Source: Aphanomyces cochlioides
Lineage: Eukaryota; Oomycota; Saprolegniomycetes; Saprolegniales; Verrucalvaceae
Direction of reading: 5' to 3'
Assembly: GCA_019828595.1 (NCBI GenBank)
Contig: JAHQRK010000028.1
Coordinates: 62,001-126,000 of the forward strand
Length of the DNA: 64,000 bases
Both the position numbers and the translations under genes were made by a program. The notes under the pieces were generated by a model. It worked only from the letters and a program-made list of their open reading frames with translations. It was not told the origin of the DNA and did not search any database. Shown in pieces: positions 58,454 to 64,000 of this stretch. The number at the start of each line of letters is the position of its first letter. Position 1 is the stretch's first letter.

Positions 58454-59216
58454 CGACGTGGAACTCTCGTTTGAAGACTTTGCAGTGCCTCGAATTGTAT
58501 TGGAAGATTCAAGTGCGCCACGCCCGAAAAAGACCAAAGGCAAAGCGAAGAAACAACGACTTAACAAGTCTGCTGCAGCCCACCTCGAATTGGCGAAGAA
58601 GATCATTCGAGATAAGAAAGTCGAAGGCAGTATCACCGAATGTCAACGCATTTTGCGAGATGACCCTCAGCTCGTTGCACATGCTATGTACGCACAAGAT
58701 GAAGACCTCAGTTTGTTTCAGTCACTTGTTGCAACCAAGACTATTGAGCGCAAGATGGCTTTGTTAAAAGCTCAAGGCAAGCCTCACAACTACAAACATC
58801 ACGTCAACTTCATGGCTCAATACAAGATTCACCCGTCAGAAATCTTGGAAGAATTGACCACGGACATACCAGAGATCAAGCGCATCCTCTTTGCACTTGC
58901 TACGATTGACTTATTCCTCTCAAATCGGGCCCCAGACCTCTACACAAACTCGGAGGCACTGACTGTTCTATTGAACCAAGAAGCAACAAGATTGCCTGAC
59001 ACCAACTGCTTGACGGACTGGTCGCTGTTTGCTTTGATCGAAAACTTCAGCGACAATCTCGAGAAGTTCACTTTGCCGGCTCCCGTCTTGTCGGCCATCT
59101 CGATGCTCAAAAGCATCACCAACAATTACCACATCGACGAGCTCTGCAGCAAAGCTCACCACTCCATGAACGCCGACGAAATTGATCCCCTCGATTTGGA
59201 GGACGATCAACTCTAA
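58454..59216 (+). pseudogene. LINE ORF1 C-terminal part of T2
   Basis: Residues ~760-1012, open to TAA at 59216; the protein is identical to the T1 fragment. Start lost by the inversion. Confidence 0.85.
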
Positions 59217-59294
59217 GGCTTCTATCCCCTGCTTCAATCCATTTCAACCTCCCCTCTGACCCCTCCATTCTACTCATTTTCATCTGTACTCGTG

Positions 59295-60525
59295 ATGAGT
59301 GACAACAACTTCTCCGATGTCCCAACTGAACTCGTGGACTGGGACCCACAAATCATCTCCCTCAACACCAATGGCTTCTCCAACAGTCATCGGTACATCC
59401 TCGACAAACTATCAAGTGTTCACGACGTTTCCTTTATCCAAGAAACCCGTTTCCGCACGCCAAGTCTCCACGACCGTGTTGCGTTCCATTGGCAACGCAT
59501 CACAAACCACGAAGGCTCTTTGTTCTTTGAAGAGCCTATTTACCCTGAAGTATCCACGTCGCCAGCCACTGGAGGTCTGGCTACGTTGATACATCCTCAC
59601 TCTCCTTTGAAGAACGCCACTCAAGTCCCTCATGACAACCCAGTGCTTCGTGGTCGTTATCTACAAGTGCGATGTACTCTGGGCCCACTGACAGTCGTTC
59701 TCCACAATATCTATGCGCCGGCAGCCTTCCAAGAACGAGCAAGTTACTTCGAAGAATTGCCACGCGACTTTCCTCCACATGCGCTCCACATTGTTGGAGG
59801 AGATTTCAACTGCACTCTCAACAAAGATTTGGATTCGTTGAGACCCAGTACCTCCACCATGGCCGGCACCCTTCAACTGGAACAATGGATGCACAGTTTG
59901 TCTCTGGTGGATCTGTTTCGCCGTCAAAACCCCGTGGCAAGAACCTTCACAAGTCCCACACTCACCAACCGACTCGACTACATCTTTTGTTCGTCCACCT
60001 TGGCGGGTCTTTGTCATTGGAAGGCGACGCACATGCCACACGTTCCACAGGCTGACCACGTGGCTTGTCGTATCATCACAAAGCGTCAAACATTGCGCCA
60101 TGGCTCTGGATCATGGAAAGCTCCAACTTGGCTACTTCGTCTACCACGAGCGGCCGAGATTGTTCATGGATGTCTGGATCGATTTTTGGACAAGTCTCCA
60201 ACATTCCACAATATCTCCAAGGCCTACGACATGCTGGTCAATGATATCCGCTCCCAACTCAAAGAATACCATTCTCAACGATTGGAGAAACAACGTCTGC
60301 CGTTGAAGAAGTTAGCTGTCGAGATCGCTTCGCTTTTGCAAGTCCCCAACATGCGTCAAGATTCAGTGCTGGTGGATCGAGTGCGAGACCTTCAAAAGCA
60401 AATTCACGAGCTGCAAGATCGAGACAAGCAGTTTCGTCAAGACCAGGCGTTCCAACTTCACTTGTACAAAGCAGAGCGCTCGTCCAAGTTCCACTTCATG
60501 TCCCCTGTCCCTACCCCCTTGAAGA
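59295..60525 (+). pseudogene. LINE ORF2 N-terminal 410 residues of T2
   Basis: ATG 59295 (MSDNN); the complete endonuclease and the first part of the linker are open. It is interrupted at PTPLK by P9, whose first bases add an out-of-family tail (TQNVQRQQLFRAP) up to 60566. It lacks the reverse transcriptase. Confidence 0.88.
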
Positions 60526-62323
60526 CTCAAAATGTCCAACGCCAACAGCTGTTCCGAGCTCCGTGAGACCAACACTCACGGAGTCACCATCATTCCAGGT
60601 ATTGTATCACCTCACCCACTTTCGTCGTCCAATCAGGATGGCGGAAGTGGTGTGAGTAATGTCTCTACACCTAACCCTAGGGCCGAAGTGGAGGTCGAGT
60701 TCGACCCTAACAGCGTCTCTGGAGACCAATCTGCGTCTCGCTCCACCAGCGCTTCACCTGGTGCTCCACTCGCCGGAGTTCCAGGGGGGGTCAACCTCAG
60801 TGGGTCAGTGGTTGACCCCCAGACCACTGTCGTTAACTTGTCTAGCGAAGCCCTCACTCAGGAGGGCGAACCACTGGGGCCTTGTGCCTGTGGTGGCTGC
60901 TTCCCTGGACTCCAATTGGAGTCGATCCCCAGTGAAGGCGGTGAGAAAACGGGGTCCATGCCAGCCCTAGAGGCTACGAGGGCCCCCCCTATGGGCACAC
61001 CCTGCGGTTCTGTCTACTTCCCCCCAGGGGCCTCTTCGGAGGGGCGGGGGCGGTATCCCGATTTGGGTTCTCGCCGGAGCAATGGTGTACCCCAGTCACC
61101 GTGCTGCGGGGATGGCATGGATTCCCCTTCTACCCCTGTCACTGGGGGTCTGGCCCCGGCCTTTCTCGTGACCAATGGGACTGAGCCAGCAGCCACCAAC
61201 CGCGTCGCCCCCTGTGCTGAGCCTCCTAGAACGGGAGAGGAAGAAGAAAAATCTCAAGAGGACGTGGATATGGTCTCTGGAGACGCCGAGGGGAAGGATT
61301 CTACTGAAACCGAAGCCTTAACCGACGAGGGAAATACTCAAATTCACTCGGAGGTTGATGGGTCAGGCGACATTAACGGCCAAGCGAAGCCGTGTGATAC
61401 TTCTGGAGAAGTTATTCAAGAGGAACAATCGACAAACAAAGACAATGAACAGTCAAATCAAGACATTGTCGACAAATCCGTTGCTCAAGGAAATGGCGCT
61501 GTTGACCCTCCTACCGCGGCAGACAAAATACAAGGCGATCAAGAGCAACAAAACGCTGAAAAGGCCAATCCATGGACGCAAAAGACTCCCGGCAAGGATT
61601 CAGCTTCGTCCAAGAAAGATTCCAAGCAAGGCAATGCTCCCAAAGGCGCAAAACACCGCAACACTGGTGCTCATGCTGTTGCCGATGACGATATTGCGCG
61701 ATGCGAGGCCATGGCGGACACATTCTACAAAGACTCTGGTGACATGGACGCCTTCATTGAAAACATTTTGCTCACCCCCCAGTCCCAAGTGTACGAGCTC
61801 ACAGTCAAGTTGGGCGAAGCCTACAAGGACTGGTCCGAAAAAGTCATCTGCGATCAATTTGTCAAGGAAAATCCTGGTTCGTTATGGGGCTCCAAATTTC
61901 CGAACATTTTGATCCACAAGAAGAACCCACAGACCATTGTGATCTCAAGTTACAACTTGTCTACGTGCGTGGAAATGGGAGGCACAACGTTTCGACTTGG
62001 TGGCAAAGACTTCCTGGTTCCCAAGTACTCGCGTTATGGCAACAACTACTACGTTACGTTCAACAAGGTCAGTCACCCTTCGATGGCCAAGGCGATTGTC
62101 AAGAAAATGGCTGCATTGACCAAGTCAGTGATAGCAGCATTCAACCCTACTGCTGGTCAGAACATCAAGTCGCCGCATTTGAGAGTCATTTTCAAGTCGT
62201 CTGCGCCTCCTGCAGTGCTGGTGCCAAAATCCGGCGACGCACTACGCGAAATCACCATTACGGATCCGTCGGGTCAGCCTTTTGTCGTCGTGTTTCAGCA
62301 CAAGATCGCTGCTCTGAACAAGA
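60526..62323 (+). mobile_element. LINE copy P9, slightly 5'-truncated
   Basis: Begins CTCAAAATG, six bases before the ORF1 start codon, so only ~55 nt of leader are missing. It follows ORF2 of T2 directly. It ends at 62323 where the minus copy N5 is inserted. If it is a separate insertion, its target would be near CCCCCTTGAAGA; no partner is visible. Confidence 0.85.
60532..62323 (+). CDS. LINE ORF1 of P9, residues 1-597 (interrupted)
   Basis: ATG at 60532; the frame is open for 597 residues, then two codons of N5 tail (IK) and a stop at 62331. It contains the cysteine cluster, the acidic region and nearly all of the conserved block. Private change NKDNEQ for NNDNDQ. Shares AHAVADDD and MADTFYKD with N3, N4, which places it in their lineage. 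The C-terminal 415 residues lie beyond N5 and outside the window, if they survive. Confidence 0.82.
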
Positions 62324-64000
62324 TTAAATGAGTTGTATTAACCTTATTTTTGAGCAAAGGCCCTAATGACTTACTAATTTGCCTCGTACTGTATAAATAG
62401 AACTTGGAAAACAGAATATGGCAAAGTGGTCATTGAACAGGAGATGAAGTGAGTGAGCCGTCAGCTCTCTCATGAAACGACGCTGTTAGGAATGATGTGT
62501 TGACGTAACCAGGGGTCCGAAGATAGATGCTTGAGCACATTGAATACCTTGGTGTATCCCTTCTTGAGAGGGAGATCAACCAGGAGCTGTTGTAGATGTA
62601 GCTTGATCAAAGAGGCAGCATGAATGGCAACTTCCATCGGACTCTTCGCTGTGAGGTCGGGTCGAAAGGTGCGATCGGCACGTTGGAGCCATATTTGATA
62701 ATACACGCAGGCTCGGACAATCGGCCAGATCTTCATATAGCCACGGATGTAGTATCCATCGGACGGCTTGGGCGTCTCGTAGAACATTTCCAGACACGTG
62801 GACGGAAAGGAACACTCGAGCAGTCGCTGGATCGCCTTGAAGAAATACCAAACAGATTGACCATATCCACAAGAGAACAGGAAATGCTCGTACGTCTCAT
62901 TGACACGACAAAAGACACACGTCGGCTTGGGGTCTTGGTACTGAAACAGATATTGCATGGCGTTGGCGCGGAGAAGGGTCTTGAAAATGAACTCTCCATA
63001 TCGAGGGAGAATGTGGTCGGGTTGGAGGAAGGCGGCAAGTTGGGTAAGGCGCTTGGGGTCTTCGTAAAAGTTGGATGGCAGGTTGAGATGCTTGGTAGGA
63101 AGAATGGACGAGCTGACAGCTGGAGAAGCTCTGATCTTAGCCGATTTCGAAGTCGCAAGCGCCAACAAGATCGGACTCGAGTCAGGGTGAATCATCCAGT
63201 GCCATTCCATCCATTCAGAGCTAGGCGTCGGCAAGTGGAACACGGGAGCATCCTCTTCAGAAACAATCTCAAACAATCGTGATAACTTGGTCACCAAGAT
63301 TGAGATCCATTGTTTCGTTGGAGGGACAAAATTGGCTTGGCGGCAGGCACGGTTGATTTTGTCGAACAAGATCGAAGCTGGCCAAACTCGCTGACACGGA
63401 GTCAACAAATGCGACAACTTCGTGATGTGAAGCGAAGCCAATACATTGGCTTGGTCTTGCGTCGATGTAGAGCACTGATCGTATAGGTCTTCGAGTCCAG
63501 GCAGATACGAGTTGTGCCAAAGGGGAACATCCAAAGATGAGATGTGATTTGGACAGCCGTACGGAGTCCAGCGGGATTCAAACCAGCTACTCAATAAGGC
63601 TTTCCACATTGGAGTGATATTGGGATTCTTGTACAGTTGTCTGATGAATGCAGAAGAGCCATTTGCCAAGAGGGAGTCTCGGGGGGAACCCCATGGATGA
63701 AAAGCCTTCTCGAGGAGAGTATAGCCCGGCGTAATCCAGGCGGACATGGCAGACTTGCGGGGTGGGGTGGTGATGGCTTGAATGCATCTGATCATGACAG
63801 AGCGGTTGTGTTGTTGCCATAAAGCAAGCGCATGGTGCAGGCCTAAGCCACCGGACTTCTTCGGCATGAATAGGATCTCCTTTTTGATCAAACGGAGGCC
63901 ATGGACAGAGGAGGATGGGTTGATTTCTTCACCATGCATAAATTGAAGCATGGCCTTGTCGATCTTTTTGGCCAGGTCTTTGTCGGCAGGGACAAAAGCC
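62324..64000 (-). mobile_element. LINE copy N5, 3' part (runs off right edge)
   Basis: Minus-strand copy with its 3' terminus (TTAAATG in plus reading) at 62324, inserted into ORF1 of P9. In minus reading the base after the terminus starts TCTTGTTCAGAG, not CC: the one 3' junction that breaks the CC rule. 3' UTR 62324-62469 with the variant stem-loop. It reads rightwards out of the window inside ORF2. Confidence 0.9.
62470..64000 (-). CDS. LINE ORF2 C-terminal ~509 residues of N5 (partial)
   Basis: Open frame from the right edge (AFVPADKD, residue ~843) to the stop at 62470-62472. It covers the region after the reverse transcriptase and the CX2CX7HX4C knuckle (CVFCRVNETYEHF to SC). The C-run at ~63685 has six C and no lesion is seen. 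Whether the copy is full length cannot be known, because the catalytic domains lie outside the window. Confidence 0.87.
   Translation of the reverse strand, partial: AFVPADKDLAKKIDKAMLQFMHGEEINPSSSVHGLRLIKKEILFMPKKSGGLGLHHALALWQQHNRSVMIRCIQAITTPPRKSAMSAWITPGYTLLEKAFHPWGSPRDSLLANGSSAFIRQLYKNPNITPMWKALLSSWFESRWTPYGCPNHISSLDVPLWHNSYLPGLEDLYDQCSTSTQDQANVLASLHITKLSHLLTPCQRVWPASILFDKINRACRQANFVPPTKQWISILVTKLSRLFEIVSEEDAPVFHLPTPSSEWMEWHWMIHPDSSPILLALATSKSAKIRASPAVSSSILPTKHLNLPSNFYEDPKRLTQLAAFLQPDHILPRYGEFIFKTLLRANAMQYLFQYQDPKPTCVFCRVNETYEHFLFSCGYGQSVWYFFKAIQRLLECSFPSTCLEMFYETPKPSDGYYIRGYMKIWPIVRACVYYQIWLQRADRTFRPDLTAKSPMEVAIHAASLIKLHLQQLLVDLPLKKGYTKVFNVLKHLSSDPWLRQHIIPNSVVS

Larger units (their letters stand above)
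39100..60525 (+). repeat. Large tandem duplication (10,468 and 9,653 bp periods)
   Basis: The ORF2 start region recurs at 39174, 49642 and 59295. Between the starts the order is the same: ORF2, tail, minus ORF1 (N3 or N4), 815-bp array, plus ORF1 3' end. The periods differ by 815 bp, exactly one array unit (four units in the first, three in the second). The third repeat is cut at 60525 by P9. The edges are approximate, because P8 is recombinant at its 5' side. Confidence 0.85.
57711..60525 (+). mobile_element. LINE copy T2, duplicate of T1, 3' part lost
   Basis: Inverted 5' part 57711-58447, join TGAAGT, plus-oriented ORF1 3' end and ORF2 start, as in T1. It stops at 60525 inside ORF2 (CCCCCTTGAAGA), where P9 begins. 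It keeps TGG at codon 16 and therefore represents the state before T1 gained its stop. Confidence 0.85.

Overview
The window is one continuous stretch of a single family of LINE-type (non-LTR) retrotransposon. I find no host gene, RNA gene or bacterial feature. Two-ORF LINEs, no introns in the coding parts and massive self-nesting point to a eukaryotic genome, probably a repeat-rich heterochromatic block. The species cannot be read from the sequence; a protist such as an oomycete is only a guess. Coordinates of copies were worked out by comparing copies by eye, using matching flanks where visible.

The consensus element is about 7.38 kb. It has a 61-bp 5' leader, ORF1 (1012 aa, highly charged, no recognised family), a 78-bp pyrimidine-rich spacer, ORF2 (about 1351 aa: APE-type endonuclease, L1-like reverse transcriptase with FADD, C-terminal CX2CX7HX4C knuckle) and a ~146-bp 3' UTR ending CATTTAA without poly(A). 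Target-site duplications are 14-17 bp and nearly all begin with CC. Names used below: P = plus-strand copy, N = minus-strand copy, T = twin-primed copy.

Layout. 1-2344: N1, 5' part of a minus copy inserted in host copy N0. 2345-3815 and 11699-13289: N0, split by P1. 3816-11698: P1, structurally full length, with a small nested truncated copy P1n at 7986-8471. 13290-24987: P2, P3 and P4, which include a 2,970-bp tandem duplication of the ORF1 end. 24988-37191: P5, P6 and P7, each starting inside the element directly after the tail of the copy before it. 37192-38087: N2. 38091-43373: P8, a recombinant with an ORF1 deletion. 43374-45532: N3. 45533-48794: array A, four 815-bp units. 48059-53842: T1, an insertion whose 5' part is inverted. 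53843-56001: N4. 56002-58447: array B, three units. 57711-60525: T2. 60526-62323: P9. 62324-64000: N5.

From the ORF2 start of P8 to T2 the layout is a large tandem duplication with periods of 10,468 and 9,653 bp; the difference equals one 815-bp array unit. Every ORF2 is broken or partial. P4 carries a complete open ORF1. The region therefore looks like a LINE graveyard that has been reshaped by nested insertion, twin priming, possible template jumping and unequal crossing-over.
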